From: Affinibrenneria salicis
GTDB taxonomy: Bacteria > Pseudomonadota > Gammaproteobacteria > Enterobacterales > Enterobacteriaceae
Assembly (NCBI RefSeq): GCF_008710095.1
Contig: NZ_VYKJ01000004.1
Span: forward strand, 310,001 to 374,000
Direction of reading: 5' to 3'
DNA length: 64,000 bases
The translations under genes were made by a program, and so were the position numbers. Under the pieces are notes generated by a model. It was not told the DNA's origin. It saw only the letters and a program-made list of their open reading frames with translations, and searched no databases. Shown here one piece after another: positions 46,411-56,524 of the stretch. The first letter of the stretch is position 1. Each line of letters begins with the position of its first letter.

Positions 46411-49400
46411 TTATTTAAAATCCGCATACGGCGTCAGCGTCCGGGGCGGCATATCGGGATCGCCGTCCCAGCCGCCGGGCGAATAACGCAGATAGACCAG
46501 ACCGTGACTCGGCGCGTAGTCGCGGGCTTTCTGGATATCGAGACCTAAACCCAGCGCCCAGTGCGGCGTCAGCCGCCGTTCCAGCGCCGCCTGCAGCGTA
46601 TAGCCGGCGCCGTGGCCGCCGCCGCCCGCCGAACGGTGGTCATCGGCGAACCCCGGCCAGACGGGATAGCGCCGCTGGCTGTGCTGACGCGTCTGCGACC
46701 AGGCGATCGCGCCGCCGAATTCGAACGACCAGCGGTCGACGCGCTGTCGGAAGGTGACGGGCAACGACAGCGAGACGTAGCGCTGCGGGCTATAGTAACC
46801 GCCCTGACCGTAGGTATAGCCGCTCAGATCCTGCTGATAGCGCCACAGCATACCGTTGATGCCGACGGTGGCGCGTCGGTTATCGTCGTTGATCCACTTG
46901 TAGTAATAGCCGGCCATCAGGCGCTGGCGCCGGTTGTCCGCCACGTTTTTGCCGCTGAGGCGGTGCGCGCTCAGATCGACCCACAGGCCCTGATTGCCGC
47001 CGCGATCGTAACTCAGACCGATGGCGCCGCCGGTCGCCACTACGCCTCCCCAACGCCGTCCGTCTACGGCGCCGGGATCGCGTGCGCCGGCGAAGGCGAG
47101 CAGAGAGCTGGCGAGGGGGCGGCGCGATGCGCTGAGGCTGACGTCGAACTGACCGAGCGTCAGTTTGCGGGTGACGCCGCCGACCGCGTTCAGCACCCGG
47201 AAACCGATCGGCGTGCTGCCGATATCCGCGGACCAGACGGCGTTGCGCCAGCCGGTCCCCACGGCGACGCCGGATGCGCGCTGGCGCTGATCGCGCCGGC
47301 ACTCCGCGTCTGCGCAGGTGCCGAACGGGCGAGTGTAGCGGCCCGTCGCGTCGTGGGCGAACGCGCCGGCGGAGACGGCGACGCGATCGAGTCGGAGAAA
47401 CGCGCGTCCGTCGGCCAGCGGCGTTTCGCCCTGCAGCATGGTAGTGCGGGCGGTAAAATCGGATTCGCCGCCGCTGCCGTGCTGACGCGACGCGTCCTGC
47501 GCCAGGGTGAGCGTCGTCTCCTGCTGGCGGGCGTACGCGCCGGCCTCGCGCCGGACGGCGCGCTGCAGCCAGTCGTCCTGCGGGTTTTGACGCGTCAGCC
47601 GGCTAAACGCGAGGCTGTCGTGCGGCGGGGCGGGCGTGATGCCGCTGGCGACCATGGCCTGGCGATAGTCGTCGTCGGCCTGGGCGCGCAGCCCCTCGTC
47701 GCGCGCCAGTGCGGCGGACTCGAGATAGATGCGCGCGCCGTCGGCCGAGGGCGGCCGTTGCGCGGCGCGATCGCGCAGTTGCGCATAGCGACGGCTGGCC
47801 TGCTCCGGGTCGCCCAGCCGTCGCCACAGGCCGGCGATGCGGCGTCCGATGTCGGGACGATCGTCGCCGGCCGCGTCCGGCAGCGCGTTGAGCGCCAGCT
47901 TTGCCGCCTTTTCACGCTGCAGGGCGATCAGCGCATCGATAACGCCGAGCCGCGCCTCCAGGCTGTCCGGCGTGTGCGCCAGCACCGCGCGATAGCCCGC
48001 CAGCGCCAGCGCCGCCTCGCCATTTTCCAGATGCCAGTCGGCCAGCAGCACATCACGGCGCGGCGAGGCCGGCAATGTCTGCACAAGCGTCGCCGCCTGT
48101 TGCGTCAGTCCGGCGCGACGCAGCGACCAGGCGCGGCGGAAGATCTCTTCCTGCTGCAGTCGCTGCGTCAGCGAGCGCAGGCGCGATTCCTGGCTGGCTT
48201 CCGGCGTGCGGTTGAGCCGGGACAGCGCCTGAGCGCCGCGATCGCTGGCGGCGAGATACAGACTCCAGGCGTAGAGCCGGGCGGCATCGTCCGGCTGTCG
48301 GCGCAGCATCGCATCCATCAGACTATCCGCCTGCTCCGGCTGAGCGCTTTCGCGCAGCGCGCCCGCCAGTCGGTAGTGCAGCCAGACGTCGTGCGGCGCG
48401 GCGTCGAGCGCCTGACGATAGCGTGCGATGGCCTCGCTGCGTCGTCCCTGCGCCGCCAGCCGATCCGCATCGGCGCCGAGCGCAACGCCGCGCAGCGCGC
48501 TCAGCGTCGCCGCCAGCGCCTGCCTTTGTCCCTGGGACAGGCCGCTATCGAGAAAGAACAGAGCGCTTTGCGGCGATTGTTGCTGGTAGAGCGCGACGAG
48601 GCGGCGCAGCGCGGTCGCGTTATCGGGCGCCCGGCGCAATGCCTGGCGGTAGTTTTGTTCGGCCTGCGGGTTATGCCGGCGCGCCCGTTCCACGTCGCCC
48701 AGTCCGACCAGGGCCTCGCTGTGGCTGTCGTCCAGGGTAAGCGCCAGTCGAAAGTGACGTTCGGCGACCGCCAGATCCTGCTGCGCCAGCGCGCGCCCGG
48801 CGCGTTCTATCGCCAGCCAGTAACGGGTCGATTGCAGCAGACTTTGCCATTTGGCCATTCTGACGCTCTGTTCATCCGCTTTCAGCGCCCGTTCGAAATA
48901 GCCGGTCGCCTCCTCGCGCCGCCGGGCGCGCGACAGCGCCAGACCGAGCGAGCCGAGCAGCTCCGCGTCGTTAGGGTTAGCGCGAAGCGCGGCGCGCAGG
49001 GCAGGAATGGCCGTCGCGCCCTCGCCGTGCGCCACGCGCGCCAGGCTGGCGGCGCGCTGACGGAATTCGGGGTCGGCGAGCAACGCTTGCTGGCGCGCCA
49101 GCTCCTGCTGACCGCCGCGCTGTTCGTCCGCCGTCGCGAACAACGCCAGATACTGGCGCAGTTGCGCTACGCCGGCGTGGGAAACCGGCTGCGCTTTGAT
49201 GTGATTCAGCCAGAACGCGGCGGCGTCTTCTCGTCCGCGGCTGCCGTTGGCCAGCGCCCGCAGATAAGGCAGCGCCTGCGGCAGCTGTTCGCGCGCCAGC
49301 AGCATCCTGACGATCTGCAGCCGTATGCGCTCGCTGCCCGGATACTCCTCGTCCAGCGCCTGCAGCGCTCTCAGCGCGGCGGGCTGCCGGTCGTCGATGC

Positions 49401-49953
49401 GCGCCACCAGGCGCCAGTATTCAAACGCCGTGTCCGCCGAGGGAAAAACGCCCTGAAACAGACGGTCGTAGGCGGCGCGGGCCTGCGGCAGCCGCCCGGT
49501 GGCGGCCAGCAGACGCGCCTGTTGCCACTGCTGACGCCCTTCGTCCGTCGTAAGGCGCAGCGCGACGTTCGATTGGCGCGCCGCGCGCGAGTCGGGGGCG
49601 TCGCGCATCAGGCGCGCCAGGTACTGACGGGCTTTTTCTCTGTCGCCCTGCCAGAGCGCCCGTCGCAGCTGCGCGGCAATCACCTCGGGATGGTTGGGCG
49701 CAATGCTTTCCAGCCGGTACAGCGCCTGCGCCGCCAGATCGTATTTGTGGCTGGTCTCGGCGGCGCGCACCTGTTGCAGCAGCCCGTCTTCAGCCGCCGG
49801 GGACGGCGCAACCGCCCCCGCGGTCGATAAAGGCAGGACGACGAGGCAGGGCAGGAGAACGCCCGGCCAGTTTATTGCGCGCGCGCGCATACCGTTCAAC
49901 GCGGCGCGGCGTCCGGCCGCGCGCTCCGGGCCTGTTGGCATGGATCGCTTCAC
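46411..49953 (-). CDS. bcsC: Cellulose synthase outer-membrane subunit BcsC
   Basis: 1180 residues. A basic N-terminal leader and the hydrophobic segment WPGVLLPCLVVLPLSTAGAVA form the export signal; M22 is an alternative start, but the first ATG overlaps the bcsB stop (ATGA). TPR repeats fill about 55-780 (for example LLGSLGLALSRARRREEATGYF and ALVGLGDVERARRHNPQAEQNY). The C-terminal 340 residues are the BcsC beta-barrel through which the glucan leaves the cell, ending DFK. In E. coli bcsZ, an endoglucanase gene, lies between bcsB and bcsC; here nothing does. Confidence 0.95.
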   Translation of the reverse strand: MKRSMPTGPERAAGRRAALNGMRARAINWPGVLLPCLVVLPLSTAGAVAPSPAAEDGLLQQVRAAETSHKYDLAAQALYRLESIAPNHPEVIAAQLRRALWQGDREKARQYLARLMRDAPDSRAARQSNVALRLTTDEGRQQWQQARLLAATGRLPQARAAYDRLFQGVFPSADTAFEYWRLVARIDDRQPAALRALQALDEEYPGSERIRLQIVRMLLAREQLPQALPYLRALANGSRGREDAAAFWLNHIKAQPVSHAGVAQLRQYLALFATADEQRGGQQELARQQALLADPEFRQRAASLARVAHGEGATAIPALRAALRANPNDAELLGSLGLALSRARRREEATGYFERALKADEQSVRMAKWQSLLQSTRYWLAIERAGRALAQQDLAVAERHFRLALTLDDSHSEALVGLGDVERARRHNPQAEQNYRQALRRAPDNATALRRLVALYQQQSPQSALFFLDSGLSQGQRQALAATLSALRGVALGADADRLAAQGRRSEAIARYRQALDAAPHDVWLHYRLAGALRESAQPEQADSLMDAMLRRQPDDAARLYAWSLYLAASDRGAQALSRLNRTPEASQESRLRSLTQRLQQEEIFRRAWSLRRAGLTQQAATLVQTLPASPRRDVLLADWHLENGEAALALAGYRAVLAHTPDSLEARLGVIDALIALQREKAAKLALNALPDAAGDDRPDIGRRIAGLWRRLGDPEQASRRYAQLRDRAAQRPPSADGARIYLESAALARDEGLRAQADDDYRQAMVASGITPAPPHDSLAFSRLTRQNPQDDWLQRAVRREAGAYARQQETTLTLAQDASRQHGSGGESDFTARTTMLQGETPLADGRAFLRLDRVAVSAGAFAHDATGRYTRPFGTCADAECRRDQRQRASGVAVGTGWRNAVWSADIGSTPIGFRVLNAVGGVTRKLTLGQFDVSLSASRRPLASSLLAFAGARDPGAVDGRRWGGVVATGGAIGLSYDRGGNQGLWVDLSAHRLSGKNVADNRRQRLMAGYYYKWINDDNRRATVGINGMLWRYQQDLSGYTYGQGGYYSPQRYVSLSLPVTFRQRVDRWSFEFGGAIAWSQTRQHSQRRYPVWPGFADDHRSAGGGGHGAGYTLQAALERRLTPHWALGLGLDIQKARDYAPSHGLVYLRYSPGGWDGDPDMPPRTLTPYADFK

Positions 49954-52211
49954 GACGCGGCCTCGTCGCCCAGGCGACGCCGGCTAATTTGCCGCATTAG
50001 TCGCCGGATGATCAGGGCTAACAGCAACGCCATCGCGAGCGCGCCCGCCGCCAGCCAGCCCGGATGCGGCGCCAGCAGATTCCACAGGCTTTCCCACCAG
50101 GGCAGGTAGCCGACGTACCAGCTGTCGCCGACCCGCAGGCTGTTCACCCCGGCGGTGCGGATCAGGGCGACGGAACCGTAGATGGCGGCCCGTTTGCCGC
50201 TGTCGTTCAGCGCCTCATTCAGCAGTTCGCTGGCGGGTACGCTGTCCGCCAGCAGCGCCACGACGGCGCGCTGGTCGCGGTACGGCGATTGAAAGCTGAC
50301 GATGGCGGCCAGCGGTCCTTCCGCGCGGATCGCCGTCAGGCTGGCCGGTTGACGATCATCGGCGCTGAGCGCCGCCGTTGCCAGTCGCGGCTGGCGCCGC
50401 GGTTTTTTCACCAGACTTTCGGTTTCCGACATCAGCAAATTAAGGTTGCTATTATCGCGCAGCGCCGCCGGCAACGCGCCGATCAGCAACAGGTCGACAT
50501 CCTTATCGCGCGCCTGGCGCCAGTCGTCGGTGAGCTGCACGTTCAGCGCCGGTGCGCCGATCTGCGCGCCGATATTGCCCAGCGTATTGAGCAGAACGCC
50601 AACCTGCGCCGGCGTCGGCGTCGGGTTGACCAGCACCAGCGTTTGCGCCAGATCCGCCTGGCGGCTGAACGGGAAGCCGGCGTTGGCGAACGCGCTTAGC
50701 GAGGGCATTTCGAGATAGTGGCGATAGCCGGTGAAATCGATACTGGAATCGCCGTCGACCACGACATGGTGCGCGATGGGCGCGATATCGGCATAGAGAC
50801 CGTCTTGCTCGCGGCTCAGGGCGGCGGCGGCATAATCGAAGTCGAAACGCAGCGGATTGGCGATGTCGGGCCGCAGCGCGGGCAGGGCGAAGGTCGTGCC
50901 CGCGTCCTGTTGCCCCTGAACCAGCGGGATATGCAGTTGCCACGGACCTGGGGCGTCTTTATCGCCCAGCGGCGTATCCTGTACGAACTGATTATTTAAA
51001 TATACGGCCAGCCGTGAGCCGTCGTGCGGCAGGGGGGCGCTGTAGCGATACCGCAGATGTATTCCGATGCTGCGTTCGCGCGGCTGGTAGAGATCCGGCG
51101 GCAGGCGCAGCAGCAGAGAAATCGACCGGGGCCGTGCGCCGTCCGCCTGGAACTGCCCCTCATACTGCTGCAGCTCGGCGAAGCGCGTCGGACGGTCGGT
51201 GCGCACCCAATTGGGCGCGTCGTAGGGCGCGCGCGGCGCCAGCGGCGTAACGCTTTCCACCACGGCGGTCTGACCGCGCAGCAGCACGTCGCCCTGGGCG
51301 ATGCCCTGCGCCGCCGTCACCAGATCATTATCGTCTCGTCCCAGCACCAGCAGCATTTTGGCGCAGGCGTCGTCCGGCTGGCTGCGCAACATCAGGGTCG
51401 GTTTATCGACCGGCGGCAGCGTTTTGAGAAAGTCCGGTCGGCGCGCATTGGTGGCGAATACCAGCGCGTGCCGTTGCGCGGGCAACTGATTATACAGTAC
51501 CGGGAAGCGCTGGCCGCGCCAGTCGGCTCTGACGCCGAACCAGGAGGCCATGATCGCCGCGGCGCGCTGTTCGGTCGCGCCCGGCGCGGCGGCGAACACC
51601 ATCGGCAGCGTAAGCGGCTGGCCGTCGCGCGCGTCGAAAAACGGCTCCGGGAAACGCGCCAGATCGTTTTGCAACGGCAGTTTGCGCAGCGTCAGGGCCA
51701 GCGAACTGTCCTGAGCGATGTTCAGCCAGATGGCGTTATTGTCGGCATTTTCGTGCCGGTCGGCGTAGTGGCCGACCAAAGACAGGCGCAGCCGATTAAA
51801 ATCGCCGATAGCGCGCGGATCGAGGGTTAACTGCGCCTGACGGGCGCTGCCCGCCGGTGTCGGATCCAGAGCGACGATGCCGACCAGCTCGTCATTCAGG
51901 TAGACCTGCAGATGCGATTGAACCGGGAGCAGGGCGGGCGACGCGCGATAGTTGAGCCGCAGTAGCGCGCCGGTGACCATTTCGTCGCTGCGCACGCCGA
52001 ATTCGATCTGCCCGTCGGGCCGGTTGCCCTGCAGATGGACGTTGCCGGGCGGCGGCGCGATCTTGCCGAAGCTCAACAGGTTTTCACGTTCCGGCGCGCA
52101 GGACGCTGCGGCGATCGGCGGGGAAGTCGGCGCCGTGGCGGCGCGCCCTGCGGGAGAAAGCGGCGCAAGGCTCAGCAGTAGCAAAGGAAACCAGCGTAGT
52201 CTGTTTGTCAT
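49950..52211 (-). CDS. bcsB: Cellulose synthase periplasmic subunit BcsB
   Basis: 753 residues. Signal peptide about 1-24, two carbohydrate-binding/flavodoxin-like tandem domains (for example VHLQGNRPDGQIEFGVRSDEMV and YRYSAPLPHDGSRLAVYLNNQFV), and one C-terminal membrane helix (GWLAAGALAMALLLALIIRRL) that joins BcsA. It guides the glucan through the periplasm. The ATG is 7 bp after the bcsA stop; the stop overlaps bcsC. Confidence 0.95.
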   Translation of the reverse strand: MTNRLRWFPLLLLSLAPLSPAGRAATAPTSPPIAAASCAPERENLLSFGKIAPPPGNVHLQGNRPDGQIEFGVRSDEMVTGALLRLNYRASPALLPVQSHLQVYLNDELVGIVALDPTPAGSARQAQLTLDPRAIGDFNRLRLSLVGHYADRHENADNNAIWLNIAQDSSLALTLRKLPLQNDLARFPEPFFDARDGQPLTLPMVFAAAPGATEQRAAAIMASWFGVRADWRGQRFPVLYNQLPAQRHALVFATNARRPDFLKTLPPVDKPTLMLRSQPDDACAKMLLVLGRDDNDLVTAAQGIAQGDVLLRGQTAVVESVTPLAPRAPYDAPNWVRTDRPTRFAELQQYEGQFQADGARPRSISLLLRLPPDLYQPRERSIGIHLRYRYSAPLPHDGSRLAVYLNNQFVQDTPLGDKDAPGPWQLHIPLVQGQQDAGTTFALPALRPDIANPLRFDFDYAAAALSREQDGLYADIAPIAHHVVVDGDSSIDFTGYRHYLEMPSLSAFANAGFPFSRQADLAQTLVLVNPTPTPAQVGVLLNTLGNIGAQIGAPALNVQLTDDWRQARDKDVDLLLIGALPAALRDNSNLNLLMSETESLVKKPRRQPRLATAALSADDRQPASLTAIRAEGPLAAIVSFQSPYRDQRAVVALLADSVPASELLNEALNDSGKRAAIYGSVALIRTAGVNSLRVGDSWYVGYLPWWESLWNLLAPHPGWLAAGALAMALLLALIIRRLMRQISRRRLGDEAAS

Positions 52212-52218
52212 TATCTTA

Positions 52219-54819
52219 TCATCGGTTGAATCGTGGTCTGGAAACGACGGCGTCGACCCTGACCGGGCGCGGAAGAAACGATGCCAGCCAGGCGATCAGC
52301 ATCGTCAGAAAAAAGAACAGGCGACGTAAGCGGCGCGGACCGTATTCGACCAGCCGCAGGTAGCCGCCGACGCTGAGCCGGGCGATATCCGCCAGACTGC
52401 GCAGCGGCCGGTCCGCCGGCATGCTGCTCTGCCATAGCGCCCAGGTATCGGCGCGGGCAAAGGTGCACTGAACGAAGTGGATGTGTTGTTCGGTAGTTAA
52501 GGAATGCAGTCGGAGTCCGATGGCGTTGCCCTGTGACCGACAGACCTCGCAGGGGAAATAGCGCTCCTGACGACCCTGGTGCAGAACCAGCACCACGGCC
52601 TCCCCGTTTTGCAGTTGTTGCTCGTCGCGCAGCGTGACGCCGACGCCGTCGTTGGCGTAGTCGCGCAGCGTACAGGGCAGAAGATGGCCGTTTTTCCGCG
52701 CCAGCGCCGCCGGCAGCGCGATATCCACCCGCTGCGACTCGCGCTGCTGGCGCGCTTCGACGGCCACGGCCAGCGCGCCGCCCAGGATCACCATGTTATA
52801 CAGCACCCATACCAGACTGAGAGCGACGGTCATCATCTCGTGCGCCGGCCCGTAGCAGATGCGCCAGATCGCCGTCGCCAGACCGGCCAGGTTGAACAGC
52901 ACCAGCAGCAGGTAAGGGCGTGAAATGCTCCAGTCGAGATGACGTTCTTCGATCAGGCCGCCTTTGGCGGTGACGTTGAACACGCCCTTGTGTGGATTGA
53001 ACAGCGCCACGGCGGTGGGGCGGGCGATATACCAGGCCAGCACCGTTTCGTAGATTTCGCTCCAGAACGAGTGGCGATAGCGCCCCTGAATACGCGAGTT
53101 GGTCAGGCTGGTGTGCAGGATATGCGGCAGCGCGTACAGCGCGATGGCCAGCGCCGGCGCGAAGATGATACAGGCGTGGCACAGCAGGAAAGCCAGCGGC
53201 GCCAGCAGGAAGATCAGCCGCGGAATACCGGACAGGAAGTGCAGCATGGCGTTGGCGTAGCACAGCCGCTGGACCAGACTCAGCCCTTTGCCCAACAGCG
53301 GGTTGTCCAGCCGGAAGATCTGCACCATGCCGCGCGCCCAGCGGATGCGTTGGCCAATATGGGCGGCAAGGCTTTCCGTCGCCAGCCCGGCGGCCTGCGG
53401 AATGCGGATATAGGCGGAGGTGTAGCCCCGACGGTGCAGGCGCAGCGAGGTATGTGCGTCCTCGGTCACGGTTTCCACGGCGATGCCGCCGATTTCATCC
53501 AGCGCGGTACGGCGAATGACGGCGCAGGAACCGCAAAAGAAGGCGGCGTTCCAGACATCGTTGCCGTTCTGCACCAGCCCGTAAAACAGCATGCCTTCAT
53601 TCGGCATCCGACGGAAGCGGCCGAGATTGCGCTCAAACGGATCGGGCGAGAAGAAATGGTGCGGCGTTTGCAGCATCCCCAGCCGCGGCTCCTTGAGAAA
53701 CCAACCCATCGTCGTCTGCAGAAATGTGCGGGTCGGCACGTGGTCGCAGTCGAAAATGGCGACGAAGGCACTGCGGCAGGCGGTGCGCAGCGCGTGATTG
53801 ATGTTGCCCGCTTTGGCGTGCTCATGGTCGGCGCGGGCGATATAACGGATGCCGAGGCGGGCGGCGAAGGCGCGAAATGCGGGCCGATCGCCATCGTCCA
53901 GCAAATAAATCGTCAGCTTGTCGCGCGGCCAGTCGATACCCAGCGCGGCATACAGCGTCGTTTCCACCACATTGAGCGGTTCGTTATAGGTGGGGATCAG
54001 CAAATCGACCGTCGGCCACGCGTCGGTATCCGCGGGCAGCGTCACCGGCTGGCGGTCCAGCGGCCACAGCGTTTGAAAGTACCCCAGCACCAGCACGCTC
54101 CAGGTGTAGGTTTCGGCCGCGATCAGCAACAGGCCGAACGTTACGCTGAGCGGCTCGTCCCAACTGAGCGTTGTGCTGAAACGCCACCACAGATAGCGGC
54201 TGGAGACGATCAGCGACAGCAGTATCAACATCAGGGTCGGCAGGCGACCGGGGAGGAGCCGCAACACCAACGCGCTGGCCAAAAGCAGCGCGACGAAGTC
54301 GGTCTGAGCGCCGATGTCGAACGGCTGCGTGATGCAGATCAGCGCCAGCGCCGTCGCGCCGACCGCGGCGATCGATAGCGTCAGGCGGCGATAGCCGGCG
54401 GGCAGATCCGTCAGCGTCGTTTCCAGCCGCCGCGCAGTCCGCGCTTTATCCGACAGCCGCGCCAGCCCGCGTTCGAAAAGCCGGCGGCCCGCGCGCCTGA
54501 CGCAGCGTGGTGGAAAATACCGGGCGGGCCGGGCACGGCGCGGGAAAAACAGCGCCAGCCACAGGCCCTGCAGCAGATAGCGCACAATGTCCAGCGGGCG
54601 CGGCCTGCGTGGATCGATATGGGGAAACAGCTGGCGTCGTTGGCGTAACAGGCGTCGCCAGGCCGGCGCTTCCAGACGGAAAAACAGCCAGGCCAGCGTC
54701 ACCCACAGCAGGCAGAACGCCGCCGTGGCGCGGCAGACGCCGGCGCGGCGCGCCCGGCGATAGCGAACCGACAACGCCTGCTGGACCGGCGGGCAGAGCA
54801 ACCCGCGCAGAGGATTCAT
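52219..54819 (-). CDS. bcsA: Cellulose synthase catalytic subunit BcsA
   Basis: 866 residues; GGAG 8 bases before the ATG. Membrane helices flank a GT2 domain: YLLDDGD near 310, DCDHVPTR near 360, the catalytic TED in TVTEDAHTSLRLHRRGYTS and QRIRWARGM, all intact. FNVTAKGG is the gating-loop region. The C-terminal PilZ domain has RQQRESQR, but the second motif reads DYANDG where DxSxxG is usual (Ser to Ala), so c-di-GMP affinity could be altered. It polymerises UDP-glucose into beta-1,4-glucan. Confidence 0.95.
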   Translation of the reverse strand: MNPLRGLLCPPVQQALSVRYRRARRAGVCRATAAFCLLWVTLAWLFFRLEAPAWRRLLRQRRQLFPHIDPRRPRPLDIVRYLLQGLWLALFFPRRARPARYFPPRCVRRAGRRLFERGLARLSDKARTARRLETTLTDLPAGYRRLTLSIAAVGATALALICITQPFDIGAQTDFVALLLASALVLRLLPGRLPTLMLILLSLIVSSRYLWWRFSTTLSWDEPLSVTFGLLLIAAETYTWSVLVLGYFQTLWPLDRQPVTLPADTDAWPTVDLLIPTYNEPLNVVETTLYAALGIDWPRDKLTIYLLDDGDRPAFRAFAARLGIRYIARADHEHAKAGNINHALRTACRSAFVAIFDCDHVPTRTFLQTTMGWFLKEPRLGMLQTPHHFFSPDPFERNLGRFRRMPNEGMLFYGLVQNGNDVWNAAFFCGSCAVIRRTALDEIGGIAVETVTEDAHTSLRLHRRGYTSAYIRIPQAAGLATESLAAHIGQRIRWARGMVQIFRLDNPLLGKGLSLVQRLCYANAMLHFLSGIPRLIFLLAPLAFLLCHACIIFAPALAIALYALPHILHTSLTNSRIQGRYRHSFWSEIYETVLAWYIARPTAVALFNPHKGVFNVTAKGGLIEERHLDWSISRPYLLLVLFNLAGLATAIWRICYGPAHEMMTVALSLVWVLYNMVILGGALAVAVEARQQRESQRVDIALPAALARKNGHLLPCTLRDYANDGVGVTLRDEQQLQNGEAVVLVLHQGRQERYFPCEVCRSQGNAIGLRLHSLTTEQHIHFVQCTFARADTWALWQSSMPADRPLRSLADIARLSVGGYLRLVEYGPRRLRRLFFFLTMLIAWLASFLPRPVRVDAVVSRPRFNR

Positions 54820-54824
54820 GGCGG

Positions 54825-55541
54825 CTACTCCGTTATCGGCTGGCGCAGCCAGACGGCCAGCGCGTTCAGCTCTTCGGCCGCCAGCGACTGCGGACGGTAT
54901 TCGCCGAGCGGCTGTTTATGCAGCATCGCCTCGGCGACGGCTTCATCATGGTGTACGGTGAGCGGAACGCGCCGACGCAGCGAGACGCTCCACAATTGGT
55001 GCAGATCCTGCTGGGCGGCGCTGTGCAGACTGAACTGATTGATAAGGTACCAGCCGCCGGGCGCGGGCGTAGCCCGGTGCAGGCGCAGATGGCAGTTGGC
55101 GTCGGGCATTATTACCTGAATCAGCCGGTCGACGCGCGGCAGCGCTGCGGCATCGAGACGGGCGGGAATATCCAGCAGGACCCAGTCGTAGTCGCGCCGC
55201 AGCGCCGGCAGGCATTGATCGAGCCAGGGCTGCAAAATATCGGCCGGCGCGCGGTAAAAGCGCGCCCGTTCGGCGGCGCTGAGCTCCCCGCACGGGATAA
55301 AATCCAGCCCCGGTCGGTAGCGCCGGGCGCCAGGGCGCGCGTCGTCGTCGCCCAGCGCCGCGCGCAGCCAGCCGGCGGTATCCCCGAACGGCGTATTGAA
55401 ATGCTGGCCGAGCTGATTGGCGGGCGACAGATCCAGCGCCACGACCTTCTCGTCAGGGTGATGCAGCGCCCAGGCCAGTCCGGCGGTCAGGGCCGTGGCG
55501 CCGACGCCGCCGCGTATGCCCTGCAGCGCGATCACCGGCAT
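54825..55541 (-). CDS. bcsQ: Cellulose biosynthesis ParA-like ATPase BcsQ
   Basis: 238 residues. Deviant Walker A GIRGGVGATALTAGLAW at the N-terminus and DWVLLDIPA for Walker B, as in BcsQ of the enteric type-II bcs locus, where it places the synthase at a cell pole and is needed for secretion. GGAG lies upstream; the start overlaps the end of bcsR by 10 bp and the stop is 5 bp before bcsA. Confidence 0.93.
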   Translation of the reverse strand: MPVIALQGIRGGVGATALTAGLAWALHHPDEKVVALDLSPANQLGQHFNTPFGDTAGWLRAALGDDDARPGARRYRPGLDFIPCGELSAAERARFYRAPADILQPWLDQCLPALRRDYDWVLLDIPARLDAAALPRVDRLIQVIMPDANCHLRLHRATPAPGGWYLINQFSLHSAAQQDLHQLWSVSLRRRVPLTVHHDEAVAEAMLHKQPLGEYRPQSLAAEELNALAVWLRQPITE

Positions 55542-55741
55542 GGCGTAACGTCTCCGGCGGTCCGGGCATCCAGTTCGTCCAGCAGCGGCCAGCGCGCCAT
55601 TATTTCTCCATGGCGCTGTTCCGCATAAATATCGATATATTGATCCGGTAAAAGAGAATAAACGCGATTCAGGCGAGCAATGTCGTCTTGCTGTTTATTA
55701 CAGTCTATGACGCGATAGAAGACGTTTTCTTTTTTCATCAT
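55532..55741 (-). CDS. bcsR: Cellulose biosynthesis regulator BcsR
   Basis: 69 residues from the ATG at 55741 (a second ATG follows at once; a TTG at 55765 is also possible). The C-terminal half, DDIARLNRVYSLLPDQYIDI then ARWPLLDELD, matches E. coli BcsR, which ends in KRWPLLAEF. BcsR binds BcsQ. Ribosome site is weak. First gene of the operon bcsRQABC, transcribed from the divergent region shared with bcsG. Confidence 0.82.
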   Translation of the reverse strand: MMKKENVFYRVIDCNKQQDDIARLNRVYSLLPDQYIDIYAEQRHGEIMARWPLLDELDARTAGDVTPCR

Positions 55742-56053
55742 CCAGTGATAATAAGCAGGTGGCAAATAAAGCGCATTTGAGGCGCTAAGGTAAAGTTTCG
55801 GTATTGAATCATAAGATTAATCTGTATTGTTCTAAAAAATAGTATAATTGTAATAAAGTTATGAAATACGGCGCGCCCCGCATCCGACCAGAATCTGTTC
55901 TGGTTGCTGGATGGTCGGTTACCCGAATAAATTCATATTAGCTTCTTAAATAAGCGATAATCTAAAGGGGCTGGCGCCGCGCGGACTCATACCCGGTCGA
56001 TGTTGGTTCGCCATGCATTCAACCAGCCGCCCGGACGGTTCGGGCAGGCGATG

Positions 56054-56117
56054 GACTGCCCGACTGCCCGACTGCCCGACTGCCCGACTGCCCGACTGCC
56101 CGACTGCCCGACTGCCC
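56054..56117. repeat. Octanucleotide tandem repeat (GACTGCCC)8
   Basis: Eight perfect copies of GACTGCCC plus a partial ninth (GACTG) to 56122. It lies about 310 bp upstream of bcsR and 510 bp upstream of bcsG. Perfect short-unit arrays such as this change copy number by slippage. Confidence 0.95.
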
Positions 56118-56524
56118 GACTGGCGGTCCGCGTGGTCATCGGGGCGCGAATTTCACTTTATTTTATTTTATTTCATTTTATGTGATCGTAAGTGAATGGA
56201 ATAATCTGGCGATTATTTCGCTGAGTTATTATGCCCAATAAAATATTCTGGCAATAAACATTAACGTCAATGTGAATAATATTGACCTGTGCGCAGAATG
56301 TTATTCTGAATATTGGTTTTATATGCGTAATGTTGAAAAATTGTCAGCCTGCGAGTAACGAAATACGTAACGTAAAGGGGTGTGTTTTTCTCTGCGTGAA
56401 ATGAAAATATGTCGACTTGTGGCCTGGATGATATAGATTGTGGAGCGATGAATGTTCGGGATGAATAATAGGTGTCTGACGTTTTAAATATTCTGTTATT
56501 TTTTAATAAATTATACGCTATTTC

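Noticed and set aside
46561..49830. Long open frame (about 1090 codons) on the plus strand opposite bcsC
   Set aside because: It is an antisense shadow of a GC-rich gene, with low-complexity Arg/Ala/Gln-rich translation and no domain; bcsC on the other strand is unmistakable.
52939..54378. Plus-strand open frame of 479 codons opposite bcsA
   Set aside because: Antisense shadow with Gln/Arg/His-rich sequence; bcsA catalytic motifs lie on the other strand.
56054..56117. CRISPR array or coding repeat (PTARLPDC) in the bcs intergenic region
   Set aside because: Units are 8 bp with no spacers, so not CRISPR; the open frames through it have no ribosome site and any 8-bp repeat stays open by chance of composition.
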